This document shows, piece after piece, positions 8,686 to 17,180 of a stretch of DNA of 33,437 nt. The stretch is taken from contig DGTJ01000051.1 in the NCBI GenBank assembly GCA_002393725.1, positions 5,085-38,521 of the forward strand, given 5' to 3'. The number at the start of each line of letters is the position of its first letter. The stretch's first letter is position 1. Source of the DNA: Prevotella sp. UBA4339. GTDB taxonomy: Bacteria > Bacteroidota > Bacteroidia > Bacteroidales > Bacteroidaceae. The notes under the pieces were generated by a model. It saw nothing but the letters and a program-made list of their open reading frames with translations, was not told the origin of the DNA and made no database searches. The translations under genes and the position numbers were made by a program.

Positions 8686-8717
8686 CAAAATTACTAAAAA
8701 CTAACGACACTACCAAA
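8686..8717 (-). promoter_or_regulatory. Bacteroidetes-type promoter for typA
   Basis: On the minus strand TTTG (8714-8717), a 20-base spacer and TAATTTTG (8686-8693) match the Bacteroidetes -33/-7 consensus. The -7 box ends 22 bases before the typA ATG. The remaining gap to the lipoprotein stop (8718-8764) is AT-rich, and I see no convincing terminator in it. Confidence 0.7.
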
Positions 8718-8764
8718 TGTATAACCAAAAATTTGTTCTTTTTTCAGAGCTATACATTCCTTAT

Positions 8765-9733
8765 TTATATTGATTTTTGCAGCATCAGACGATAAATGGC
8801 AAACACCATATAAACTATCAGTAATGGATAACCTATATAATACAATGTGGTGAGGCTGAATATGACATAATCGACAGCACACACAGCAGCCAGACCACTA
8901 AGATAAAGCAAAGACTCACCAAAAGGAAGATGATGACGTACATCATCAACCGTTGCAATAGCTACTATCAATATAGCCCAAACGGATGAGACAAATAATC
9001 CGAGGTGCCAAGGTAAAGCCCAAGGATTTAGCGATGGATGATAGTAGAAATGCCGCCACGACTCTGGGCCAAAAAGCTGAATACTACTATATAGCACTGC
9101 GGAAGACGAAATCAACAGACAGAGCGATGTAGGATAGAACGACGGGATATCATTAAAATGAACTATCTTAGCCCCTTTCCTCATGAGGTGGCGAAGTCCA
9201 TAAGCTCCACCTACAACAACGCAGAAAGCCAAGAATATCAGTAAGTGAGAGTCAGAGAAGAAATCTATAAACTGGCTTATGGGGTCATCTGGTGATACAG
9301 CCTTCAACAGTTCACTCTCATGTATCCATCCCTGTGTGAGTTGATCGCGGGCAACCTTCACCCATACAGAATCTATTGAGTCTGCAGGTACTGTGCGGAT
9401 ATCAGCAACCACAATCCTATCATGTCTCTTAAGGATGAGGGTATCGACAAGAGATAACAATGGCTTTGTATCATCACCTGTAGTAAACTCTAAGGCAAGG
9501 ATATCTGGCACAGGCATCATTTCGCTTTGCTGTTCCAAGACCTGTAAAGAGTCTCGACTTATAACGAAATTATAACCTTGAGTATAATGATGAGTGGTGT
9601 AGAAGGAAATGGAGTCAAGCTGCTGCTCGGTAAGATTCCACGCATCAGAGGTGATAGGCCCCTGGTTGTAACAGCCTGTCAGCAGAACAGGAGTCAGCAA
9701 ACAAAATACACTAAAAAGAAAACTATGTCGCAT
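8765..9733 (-). CDS. Polytopic lipoprotein with extracytoplasmic SH3-like segment, unknown function
   Basis: I do not recognise a named family. The 322-residue protein has a lipoprotein signal peptide ending in LLTG-C (lipidated Cys21). A soluble region to about residue 155 follows, with an SH3-like strand pattern (DSVWVKVARDQLTQGWIHESEL). Then come about five hydrophobic helices: 163-180, 200-220, 243-262, 271-293 and 296-316. A lipid anchor followed by several transmembrane helices is unusual and suggests an inner-membrane protein with its sensor-like part in the periplasm. The start overlaps the end of the U32 gene by 11 bases, so it is the last gene of the long minus-strand run. A role in sensing or envelope maintenance would be a guess. 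Confidence 0.75.
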   Translation of the reverse strand: MRHSFLFSVFCLLTPVLLTGCYNQGPITSDAWNLTEQQLDSISFYTTHHYTQGYNFVISRDSLQVLEQQSEMMPVPDILALEFTTGDDTKPLLSLVDTLILKRHDRIVVADIRTVPADSIDSVWVKVARDQLTQGWIHESELLKAVSPDDPISQFIDFFSDSHLLIFLAFCVVVGGAYGLRHLMRKGAKIVHFNDIPSFYPTSLCLLISSSAVLYSSIQLFGPESWRHFYYHPSLNPWALPWHLGLFVSSVWAILIVAIATVDDVRHHLPFGESLLYLSGLAAVCAVDYVIFSLTTLYYIGYPLLIVYMVFAIYRLMLQKSI

Positions 9734-11594
9734 ACAGATTCATTTGACAATGCTTACAGTCAAATTCAATACGAAAGCGACGACCATCGCCCAAAATAAG
9801 AGATAATGGCTCATGCCAGTATGGATGCTTGCCTCCATTCTTAATGCAGTAACCAAGTGAATACCTGATACAATGACGACACTGCATGATTGGAACTTCT
9901 AAAGCTCTAATTTCAGACGAAGTCATTAACTCGACAGCAGATTTCTCCTTCTTACAGTAGAAGTGCTGTGAGAGTTGATTGGAAATATTGAGCAAGAAAT
10001 CTTTAGAAGAACGCAAGGAAGAAGCAGTGGGAAGGGAGGTTGGAATAGTAGAAAAAGCATTAGCTGACAAATTAGGACAAGAATGAGAATTATCTGCAAT
10101 AGAAAATCTATCCTTTACTAAATAATGCTTGTCCAGTTCTGCAACAAGAGCATGCCGCATGTCAGAAAGGACACTATTGGGAATGAAATAATTAAAGTCA
10201 GAAGGAATATCAACCTCTGAACAGAAGTAAATAGTATCACCTAACTTTGACAGCTGATGCCTGATATTTTCAGATGGAGATTTCCGAGCCTGCTGATGCT
10301 CCGCATCAATATGGTATAGAAACTCTTTGCCATCGAGAGTTGCAGAAATAGTGAATCCACCAGGTACAGCAGCTAAAGATATCGAAATAGGAATACGACG
10401 CTCGGCACTCTGACGAGAAAGGAGACGCTCAAACTCCTGATCACTGTTACGATATAGGTGTACGCCAGCATGCAGTCCCTGAGGCATACGATAGGGATAT
10501 ATCCTATTGCCTACTACCCTATTTGCACGGAAACCTTCTAATGCTCCTTGCTTGTTGATAAAACACAGGCCATCACCATTGGCAAAACGCGCCAAACCAG
10601 CAACATTGAAAGAGTCGTGACGCAATTCCTTTACTATACCAATATACTCACCAATTGCTTTAGGAGTATCAAAAGATGCTATATCCGGATCACGCCCATT
10701 AAGGAAATAATGTGTATATCCTCTATTGAAAGTCTTATGCAAATCAGGAGTAAAAGAATATGTACACACACCTAATGAACTACGACAATAAACACCAGGA
10801 TTCTTACGGATTATCTCATTAAGTCTCTGACTATAAGCAGCCGTTACATTCTTAACATAGGAAACATCTTTCAAACGTCCTTCTATCTTGAATGAGGTGG
10901 CACCAGCATCAATAAGTTTTTCAAGAGAATCACACTGATTCATGTCTTTCAGAGACAAAAGGTAACGATCATGCTCTATCATCCTACCTTCTGCATCCTG
11001 AAGAGAGAACTTCATTCGACAGAACTGAGCACACTCCCCACGATTAGCGCTTCGACCAAAACAATACTGTGATGCATAACAGATACCGGAATAACTGACA
11101 CATAAAGCTCCATGGACAAACACCTCGAGCTCTACGTCAGGTACTTCTCTGTGGATTTCAGATATCTCATCCACAGATAATTCCCTGGCCAGTACCACCC
11201 TTGAGAAACCTAAGTCTCTAAGCCATTTGACTTTCTCCGGTGTGCGATTATCTGTCTGTGTGGATGCATGTAACGTGAGGCCGTTGCTCATATCAAGTAT
11301 GGCCATGTCCTGTACAAGTATAGCATCAACCTTAGCTGACTTCAGATCGGATAGAAGTCGACGAGTCTCATCCAGTTCTTCATCGTACAAGATTGTGTTA
11401 ACGGTCACATATACTTTCGCTGCATACCGATGAGCATATTCACATAGTTTCCTAATGTCCTCCAGACTATTACCCACAGCAGCACGAGCACCAAAGCGAG
11501 AGGCACCTATATATACAGCATCTGCTCCATGGTCGATGGCAGCAATTCCACACTCTAGATTCTTGGCTGGCGCTAATAACTCTAATGCTCTCAC
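9723..11594 (-). CDS. rlhA: U32-family protein, RlhA-like (probable 23S rRNA hydroxylation factor)
   Basis: Proteins once called U32 peptidases include RlhA, which hydroxylates a cytidine of 23S rRNA, and TrhP, which acts on tRNA uridine 34. The 623-residue product starts with the U32 barrel (LELLAPAKNLECGIAAIDHGADAVYIG). It carries the family signature EVFVHGALCVSYSGIC followed by CFGRSANRGECAQFC; Cys165, 172, 188 and 192 are the likely Fe-S ligands. A middle region matching the DUF3656 part of RlhA and a C-terminal Cys cluster (572, 575, 583, 613, 616) follow. Length and the extra middle domain favour RlhA over the shorter TrhP. It begins three bases after the metA stop, so it is cotranscribed. 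rlhA is a best guess within the family. Confidence 0.8.
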   Translation of the reverse strand: MRALELLAPAKNLECGIAAIDHGADAVYIGASRFGARAAVGNSLEDIRKLCEYAHRYAAKVYVTVNTILYDEELDETRRLLSDLKSAKVDAILVQDMAILDMSNGLTLHASTQTDNRTPEKVKWLRDLGFSRVVLARELSVDEISEIHREVPDVELEVFVHGALCVSYSGICYASQYCFGRSANRGECAQFCRMKFSLQDAEGRMIEHDRYLLSLKDMNQCDSLEKLIDAGATSFKIEGRLKDVSYVKNVTAAYSQRLNEIIRKNPGVYCRSSLGVCTYSFTPDLHKTFNRGYTHYFLNGRDPDIASFDTPKAIGEYIGIVKELRHDSFNVAGLARFANGDGLCFINKQGALEGFRANRVVGNRIYPYRMPQGLHAGVHLYRNSDQEFERLLSRQSAERRIPISISLAAVPGGFTISATLDGKEFLYHIDAEHQQARKSPSENIRHQLSKLGDTIYFCSEVDIPSDFNYFIPNSVLSDMRHALVAELDKHYLVKDRFSIADNSHSCPNLSANAFSTIPTSLPTASSLRSSKDFLLNISNQLSQHFYCKKEKSAVELMTSSEIRALEVPIMQCRHCIRYSLGYCIKNGGKHPYWHEPLSLILGDGRRFRIEFDCKHCQMNLYAT

Positions 11595-11597
11595 AAT

Positions 11598-12515
11598 TTA
11601 TCGGATATCTTCGATGTTATATGGGGTTTCCTGATATACGTAATAGTTCACCCAGTTGGTATAAAAAAGATTGGCATGCGAACGCCACGTAACCCTTGGT
11701 CCTTGTTCGGGATCATTATTCCGATAGTAGTTTTTGGGTAAAGCCACATCGTCACGAATACCAATGTCACGTTTATACTCATTGTCGAGAGTATTTGGCG
11801 AATATTCAAGGTGACCCGTGATAAAGAATTCACGTCCACCACGTGCCATGACAATGCTTACACCGCTTTCGTCAGACTCCGAAAGGAGAGACAGTTCGGG
11901 ATTACTTATAATATCATCACGATGCAGTTCCGTGTGACGACTATGCGGCATCATAAACTCATCATCGAATCCTCTGAAGATAGGTAACTTCGGATCAAGA
12001 ATCTTCTGTGGGAATACTCCGAACATCTTAATTGGCAATGGGTACTTCGGGATGTGGTAATGATAGTACAGTCCTGCCTGAGCTGCCCAACAGATATACA
12101 ATGTACTAGTCACATGGGTACGTGCCCACGAAAAGATGTCCTTAATCTCGTTCCAATAGCTAACGTCCTCATACTCCAATTGTTCTACAGGAGCACCAGT
12201 AATAATCATTCCGTCATACTTCTCATGACACATCTCTGAGAAATCGCGATAAAACATCATCATGTGCTCTATAGGAGTATTTTTAGGAGTATGACTCTTC
12301 AATTTCATAAAATTGATGTCAAGTTGAAGAGGAGTATTCGACAGCAGACGTATTAAATCGGTCTCTGTTGTAATCTTAAGAGGCATCAAATTGAGTATAG
12401 CAATCTTCAATGGACGTATATCTTGAGAATGAGCTCTCGTATCATCCATTACGAAAATATTCTCCTGTTTCAACAAATCAATGGCAGGAAGTCTGTCTGG
12501 TAATCTTAACGGCAT
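11598..12515 (-). CDS. metA: Homoserine O-acyltransferase MetA, predicted acetyl-CoA specific
   Basis: MetA acylates homoserine at the start of methionine synthesis. The 305-residue protein is full length and matches the family throughout. The catalytic residues are visible: the Cys142 nucleophile in YICWAAQAG, and His235 with Glu237 in ITGHLEY. Family work ties acyl-donor choice to residue 111: Gly in the succinyl-using E. coli enzyme, Glu in acetyl-using MetA. Here the segment GAPVEQLEYEDVSYW places Glu at 111, so I predict O-acetylhomoserine as product although databases would likely label it succinyltransferase. The gene starts 13 bases after the PP2C stop behind a strong Shine-Dalgarno sequence. 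There is no room for its own promoter or a SAM riboswitch outside the PP2C coding region. Confidence 0.95.
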   Translation of the reverse strand: MPLRLPDRLPAIDLLKQENIFVMDDTRAHSQDIRPLKIAILNLMPLKITTETDLIRLLSNTPLQLDINFMKLKSHTPKNTPIEHMMMFYRDFSEMCHEKYDGMIITGAPVEQLEYEDVSYWNEIKDIFSWARTHVTSTLYICWAAQAGLYYHYHIPKYPLPIKMFGVFPQKILDPKLPIFRGFDDEFMMPHSRHTELHRDDIISNPELSLLSESDESGVSIVMARGGREFFITGHLEYSPNTLDNEYKRDIGIRDDVALPKNYYRNNDPEQGPRVTWRSHANLFYTNWVNYYVYQETPYNIEDIR

Positions 12516-12522
12516 TATTATT

Positions 12523-12528
12523 CCTCCT
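12523..12528 (-). promoter_or_regulatory. metA: Strong Shine-Dalgarno sequence for metA
   Basis: AGGAGG is read on the minus strand, seven bases before the metA ATG and immediately after the PP2C stop. It is the clearest ribosome-binding site I found among the starts examined; most others here lack one, as is usual in Bacteroidetes. It suggests metA is translated efficiently and independently of the upstream gene. Confidence 0.7.
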
Positions 12529-13281
12529 TCAATCCTTTTTCACATGAATAAGACAGACTGAGACATTATCCAATCCTCCACATGCAATTGCCTCATTACA
12601 TAACTCATCAGCGTCAGCAGAATTGCCAAGCATATTCTTTATCTGCTCATCTTTTACCATGTCGGTCAAACCGTCACTACAGAGCAGGTATGTATCTCCG
12701 TTTAGCACATCATCAGTAATCTGTACTATATCAATATAACTGTTAGAACACCCTCCTCCAATACAATTAGTGATAATGTTTGAATGTTGCTTCTTTCCAA
12801 GTAGAGTACTTAACGAATGATCTGAGGTCATCTGTTCTAGCATACCATCACGATAACGATAAAGGCGGCTGTCACCACAGTTCATCGAAAAGAATTCACC
12901 ATCGTAATAGGCAATAGCCACTAAAGTGGTACCCATTCCTTTGAATCTTTCGTCAACCTTTCCCTTAGATTCTATCATCAAATTGATAGACTCGAGCCAA
13001 TCGACCATCATCTCATTAAACGCACTGGCATCAAGGCCTAATGGCAAGTCACCAAAAAAGAATTGCAAATTATGCAGTGCATCTTGACTTGCTACTTCCC
13101 CACTCTTATGCCCTCCCATTCCGTCAGCAACGGCAATAATATACCGGTCTGATTCAGTAAGGGATATATTTGTGTTGTATTCTGCATTTCGGACAAACAG
13201 ATCCTTAATTAGGATCATATCTTCATTATTATGTCTCACACAGCCAATTCTGCTGGCTGATGATATCTCTAATTCAATCAT
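12529..13281 (-). CDS. PP2C-family Ser/Thr protein phosphatase
   Basis: This 250-residue protein is a minimal, soluble PP2C phosphatase of the Stp/PstP type, which removes phosphate from Ser and Thr using two metal ions. Metal-binding and catalytic motifs are complete. RIGCVRHNNEDM holds Asp21, VADGMGGHKSGEVAS has Asp53-Gly54, and FSMNCGDSRLYR and TSDHSL follow. Asp203 lies in CSDGLTD and Asp238 in GLDNVSV. No transmembrane or extra domain is present. It is the fifth gene of the kinase/AAA+/FHA cluster, nine bases after the FHA gene, so it most likely reverses phosphorylation by the kinase encoded at 17180-20266. Confidence 0.93.
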   Translation of the reverse strand: MIELEISSASRIGCVRHNNEDMILIKDLFVRNAEYNTNISLTESDRYIIAVADGMGGHKSGEVASQDALHNLQFFFGDLPLGLDASAFNEMMVDWLESINLMIESKGKVDERFKGMGTTLVAIAYYDGEFFSMNCGDSRLYRYRDGMLEQMTSDHSLSTLLGKKQHSNIITNCIGGGCSNSYIDIVQITDDVLNGDTYLLCSDGLTDMVKDEQIKNMLGNSADADELCNEAIACGGLDNVSVCLIHVKKD

Positions 13282-13290
13282 CTCTATAGA

Positions 13291-13866
13291 CTATCTTACA
13301 ATAACTTGAAGATTAATATTTGCGATAGTGAGTACGTCTCCATTATGTAGTGACATTTCCACATCTGGCTGTAACTGACGCAAGTTAACCTTTGTGCCAT
13401 TTGACGAATGCTTATCAATAATCATCCATCCAGAATCTGCTCTGTATTTCAACTGGGCATGAACGCCTGACACGTAGGAATGCTGTTCAAAGAACTGGAT
13501 ATAAGGGCCTTTACGCCTGCCTATCACAGCCCCGTTGATTCCTACGATACGGATGTTCAAACTGTCATTGGCCAATGTAAGCACAGGAACGCCAGATGAC
13601 GTATGGCGTTCTTGGACAAGTGGTCCCGCAACACTTACGCTCTGAGTTCCTCCAGTTAAAGACGACTGAAGACTTACCGACATTTCAGAGTTTTCTTGTT
13701 TCACTTTTTGGTCATCGGGCGCGACCATTAGTCCTCCACAACGCGTACAACGTCTTCCTACACCCACATGTCCACATTGGTTACAATATAGCAAGGCTTG
13801 ACCACACTGATCGCAAAAGTGGGAATCACCATCAATCTCTTCTTTACAAGTAGGACAAATAATCAT
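13291..13866 (-). CDS. Double zinc-ribbon plus FHA domain protein (phosphothreonine reader)
   Basis: The 191-residue protein begins with two zinc ribbons: Cys4/7/18/21 and Cys28/31/40/43. A low-complexity Ser/Gln/Val linker (about 50-90) joins them to a C-terminal FHA domain (about 95-191). The FHA landmarks that bind phosphothreonine are all there: GRRKG at 116-120, S-x-x-H within YVSGVHAQL (Ser133, His136), and SSNGT at 154-158. It is therefore expected to be a functional phosphothreonine-binding adaptor. The gene lies five bases after the AAA+ gene and nine before the PP2C gene. The obvious partner is the kinase N-terminal T-x-R-P repeat or an autophosphorylated site on another cluster member; this is inference. 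Confidence 0.9.
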   Translation of the reverse strand: MIICPTCKEEIDGDSHFCDQCGQALLYCNQCGHVGVGRRCTRCGGLMVAPDDQKVKQENSEMSVSLQSSLTGGTQSVSVAGPLVQERHTSSGVPVLTLANDSLNIRIVGINGAVIGRRKGPYIQFFEQHSYVSGVHAQLKYRADSGWMIIDKHSSNGTKVNLRQLQPDVEMSLHNGDVLTIANINLQVIVR

Positions 13867-13871
13867 ATCTG

Positions 13872-16800
13872 TTATTCAATATCTTCTGGTTGTATAATCT
13901 GATAAGTCTCCTTTGTCACCTGATCTGGCGGCATCTGAGATACTCGTTCTGACAGTTTCTGAACTGTAGCATCGAGAAGGTTACGCATCTCACGGGCATT
14001 ACCCCAGTTCTCATTCTTGCTGACAACAAGACGGTAAATCTTATCAAGCAGCTTGAATTCTGCTGCTTGCGACAATGTGTACTGCTCCTTTTGAGCCATT
14101 CCCTTGAAGATAAGCAGCAGCTCATCTTCATTATAGTCATCGATCTGTAACTTGTGAGTGAAACGGCTGGCAAGACCGGGGTTTATTTGCATAAACTCTT
14201 CCATCTTATCTTTGTATCCAGCTGCAATAACAACAAACTTACCTCGATCGTCCTCCATGCGCTTCATCAGCGTGTCGATTGCCTCCTTGCCATACATATC
14301 GCCTCCATCGCTAAGAGTATATGCTTCGTCAATGAAGAGGATTCCACCCATCGCCTTGTCGCACATATTATTCACAATCTTAGGAGTCTCACCCATGTAT
14401 TTTCCAACAAGGGTAGCACGACTCGACTCAATGACTCGTGATGTAGGAAGAATATCCATAGACTGAAGGATCTCTCCCATTTTACGGGCAATAGAAGTCT
14501 TACCTGTACCCGGGTTACCTGTCAGAATGAAGTTCATCGACATCTGCTGTACATTTCCAGCTCCTGCTGCTGCACGTTGCTTCATAAACATGCTCTGTAC
14601 AGCCAAACGACGTATGGAGTTCTTGACAGAGCGCATACCAACAAACTCATCAAGTTCATTGAGGACTGCATCAAGAGGACGTGCAGTCTCATTCTGTGAC
14701 ATTGGCAGGTCTGCGATAGTAATCTTGTACATATCCTCCTCTTTGAAGTTCGGATCTGTCATTAGGTTAACCAGTCGCTGACTCTGCTTCTCCACTGCCT
14801 CATTGAAAATACGACGTGCCTCACGTGCATTGCCGAAGTTCTTGTCACGACGCAGATAAAGCTGTTCAAACTGACGATGAATAGCAGCTTTGGTATTATC
14901 ATCAACGGTAAACTTCTTTCCAGCTGCAAGATTAAGGAATATCTGTGTCAGTTCATCAGGAGTGTAGTCATCGAAATGGATAGTCTGTGTAAATCGACTC
15001 TTTAGTCCTGGGTTTGTGTCAATGAAATCATGCATCTGGTCTGTATATCCAGCCACAATACATATAAACTTACCACGATCGTCTTCCAGACGCTTGAGGA
15101 GAGTGTCGATTGCCTCAGAGCCAAAAGAGTCCTGATCGTTTGACTTCAGTGTGTATGCCTCATCGATGAAGAGCACACCGCCTATAGCCTCGTCAACCAG
15201 CTGATTGGTCTTAATAGCAGTCTGTCCTGAATAACCAGCAACAAGTTTGGCACGATCTGCCTCTACAAGCTGACCTCTGGATACTATTCCAAGTGTCTTG
15301 AAGACATCGGTCATAATACGAGCAACTGTTGTCTTACCTGTACCAGGATTACCCGTAAAGACGTAATGTTTACCTTGGAAGGTATTAGTCTCTCCACGCT
15401 TAATCTGCAGATTGAGGAATGCAGCAAGATTGGATATTTCTTTCTTAACACCAGCAAGACCAACAAGTCCGTCAAGAGACTTGAGACACTCCTTATAGTC
15501 AACGGCCTTTGGAGCCTCGTATGGAATATCGCTCTCCTCAATGGTCATTAACTGTTCATTGCTCATGGTGGAGATATCGACACTCTGCAGGCGCTGAGCC
15601 TGTTTCTTACAAATCTGGTCGAAAAGTGAACGAATAGTACGTCCATTTGCAAAATCCTTCCCACGAGAGTTGTACATCTCGCTAATCATCTTCCTTGCCA
15701 ACTGTTCTGCCTGCTGGGAGAAGATATACTTCTTAACTTTAGCAAAGACAAGCATAATCTGATAAAGCTCATCAGGATTATAGTCTTCAATGTTAAGGAA
15801 GTAGTTGAAACGGCTGCGGAATCCTGGATTTATGCGGAACAGATTCTCCATCTCCGTACGATAGCCTGCAGCGATAACCACAAACTTACCCCTGTCGTCC
15901 TCCATACGTTTCATCAGTTTCTCAAGAGCCTGAGCCCCCTGATTATCCCTGTCTCCACCAGCACTTACAGGAGCCAACGTATAGGCCTCGTCAACAAAGA
16001 GAATGCCCCCCATTGCCTTGTCGCAGAGGCGATCTACCACCTTTGGTGTCTCACCTTGGTAAGGGCTGACCATTTTTGCACGGTCAACCTCGACCACATG
16101 GCCACTGTCGAGATATCCTATAGCAGCAAGTATCTCTCCCAACTTTCGGGCTATCGTGGTCTTTCCTGTTCCTGGATTACCTGTAAGGATAATGTGCATT
16201 GACATCTTCTCCTGCTCTCCCAAGCCGCGTTCTGCTCGCTGGACAGCGTTCTGAACTGCGTAGGCTATCTCACGCACAGCACTCTTCACCTCATTCATTC
16301 CAATGAAGTTATCAAGGTCCTTGAGGATATCCTCTATAGAACGTTCTTCAGGTACATATCCGGTTATATCACTTGTCTCGACAACTGTTGCCTGAGCACC
16401 TCTCGTGATAAACTGGGTGAAAATATCCTCGGCAGTCTTCATTGCAAGGTGAGCATATCCGAACGTCTCATCCTTTATTTTTACCTGATACTTAAAGAAT
16501 CGCTTCAGACGGTCATCTGCCTCAGGAGTGAAATCAGATATTCCGTATCGTGTCTTCAAGGAAAGCTTACATATATCAGTAAGCTCCTGATATCCCGGAG
16601 AAGGAAGACGGAAAGTGTACTTGAAGCGATTAGCCACCGCAGGATTGCTTTCCAGGAAGTCATCGAGACCTTTCGGAAGACCGGACATAATCACAATAGG
16701 ATTGTCTTCCCACTTATCCATCTCAACAAACAGTTTGTCGAGAGGATTAACTTGATTAGAATACTTATCGGGCAAGAGTTTCTGGACGTTATCAAAGAAC

Positions 16801-17180
16801 AATATACCGTTCTTTGCCTTCTTAATATTATCGTCCCACTTATCCACAAACCGCTGATAGTCGACAGCATCAACCATAGTCAGTTTTGGCTTCTCGATAA
16901 TTTTATTCTGATAGAAATAGTCACGCAATATTTCTGCCAAAGCAGTCTTTCCCGTACCAGTCTCACCGATGATGATCGCATTAACCGATACGCGTACCTG
17001 AGCTATATCTTTTCTGGAGCGTAGGAAAGCATAGGTATCTACGATGGTCTTCAGCTGCTGCTTCACATCATCGAGACCAATAAGCCTATCAAGGAGATTC
17101 TGACTTACCAGTGGTTGTCCGCACCACTTGCAGAATTTCGCTATGCTCCGGTTTTCCTTATGGCAATGTTCGCAAACCAT
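13872..17180 (-). CDS. Zinc ribbon plus four tandem AAA+ (CbbX/SpoVK-type) modules
   Basis: This 1102-residue protein starts with a zinc ribbon (Cys3/6/17/20). Four AAA+ modules of the CbxX/CfxQ group (Rubisco activase CbbX, SpoVK, EccA) follow. Walker A lysines are Lys78, 340, 616 and 894. Walker B in modules 2-4 reads DEAYT with Asp-Glu at 397/398, 673/674 and 951/952. Module 1 reads FFDN (Asp130-Asn131), so it lacks the catalytic glutamate and probably binds ATP without efficient hydrolysis. Arginine-finger motifs NPGxxSRF occur in modules 2-4 and NPAVANRF in module 1. Four modules in one chain is more than the one or two usual for this group. It overlaps the kinase stop by one base (TAATG). 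It probably remodels a target protein under control of the kinase/FHA/PP2C partners. Confidence 0.92.
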   Translation of the reverse strand: MVCEHCHKENRSIAKFCKWCGQPLVSQNLLDRLIGLDDVKQQLKTIVDTYAFLRSRKDIAQVRVSVNAIIIGETGTGKTALAEILRDYFYQNKIIEKPKLTMVDAVDYQRFVDKWDDNIKKAKNGILFFDNVQKLLPDKYSNQVNPLDKLFVEMDKWEDNPIVIMSGLPKGLDDFLESNPAVANRFKYTFRLPSPGYQELTDICKLSLKTRYGISDFTPEADDRLKRFFKYQVKIKDETFGYAHLAMKTAEDIFTQFITRGAQATVVETSDITGYVPEERSIEDILKDLDNFIGMNEVKSAVREIAYAVQNAVQRAERGLGEQEKMSMHIILTGNPGTGKTTIARKLGEILAAIGYLDSGHVVEVDRAKMVSPYQGETPKVVDRLCDKAMGGILFVDEAYTLAPVSAGGDRDNQGAQALEKLMKRMEDDRGKFVVIAAGYRTEMENLFRINPGFRSRFNYFLNIEDYNPDELYQIMLVFAKVKKYIFSQQAEQLARKMISEMYNSRGKDFANGRTIRSLFDQICKKQAQRLQSVDISTMSNEQLMTIEESDIPYEAPKAVDYKECLKSLDGLVGLAGVKKEISNLAAFLNLQIKRGETNTFQGKHYVFTGNPGTGKTTVARIMTDVFKTLGIVSRGQLVEADRAKLVAGYSGQTAIKTNQLVDEAIGGVLFIDEAYTLKSNDQDSFGSEAIDTLLKRLEDDRGKFICIVAGYTDQMHDFIDTNPGLKSRFTQTIHFDDYTPDELTQIFLNLAAGKKFTVDDNTKAAIHRQFEQLYLRRDKNFGNAREARRIFNEAVEKQSQRLVNLMTDPNFKEEDMYKITIADLPMSQNETARPLDAVLNELDEFVGMRSVKNSIRRLAVQSMFMKQRAAAGAGNVQQMSMNFILTGNPGTGKTSIARKMGEILQSMDILPTSRVIESSRATLVGKYMGETPKIVNNMCDKAMGGILFIDEAYTLSDGGDMYGKEAIDTLMKRMEDDRGKFVVIAAGYKDKMEEFMQINPGLASRFTHKLQIDDYNEDELLLIFKGMAQKEQYTLSQAAEFKLLDKIYRLVVSKNENWGNAREMRNLLDATVQKLSERVSQMPPDQVTKETYQIIQPEDIE

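Noticed and set aside
12516..12528. SAM riboswitch upstream of metA
   Set aside because: Only 13 bases separate the PP2C stop from the metA start, and they are filled by the Shine-Dalgarno region.
16449..17024. A 191-codon plus-strand frame opposite the AAA+ gene
   Set aside because: Antisense to conserved AAA+ module 1. It has no family resemblance and no upstream signal.
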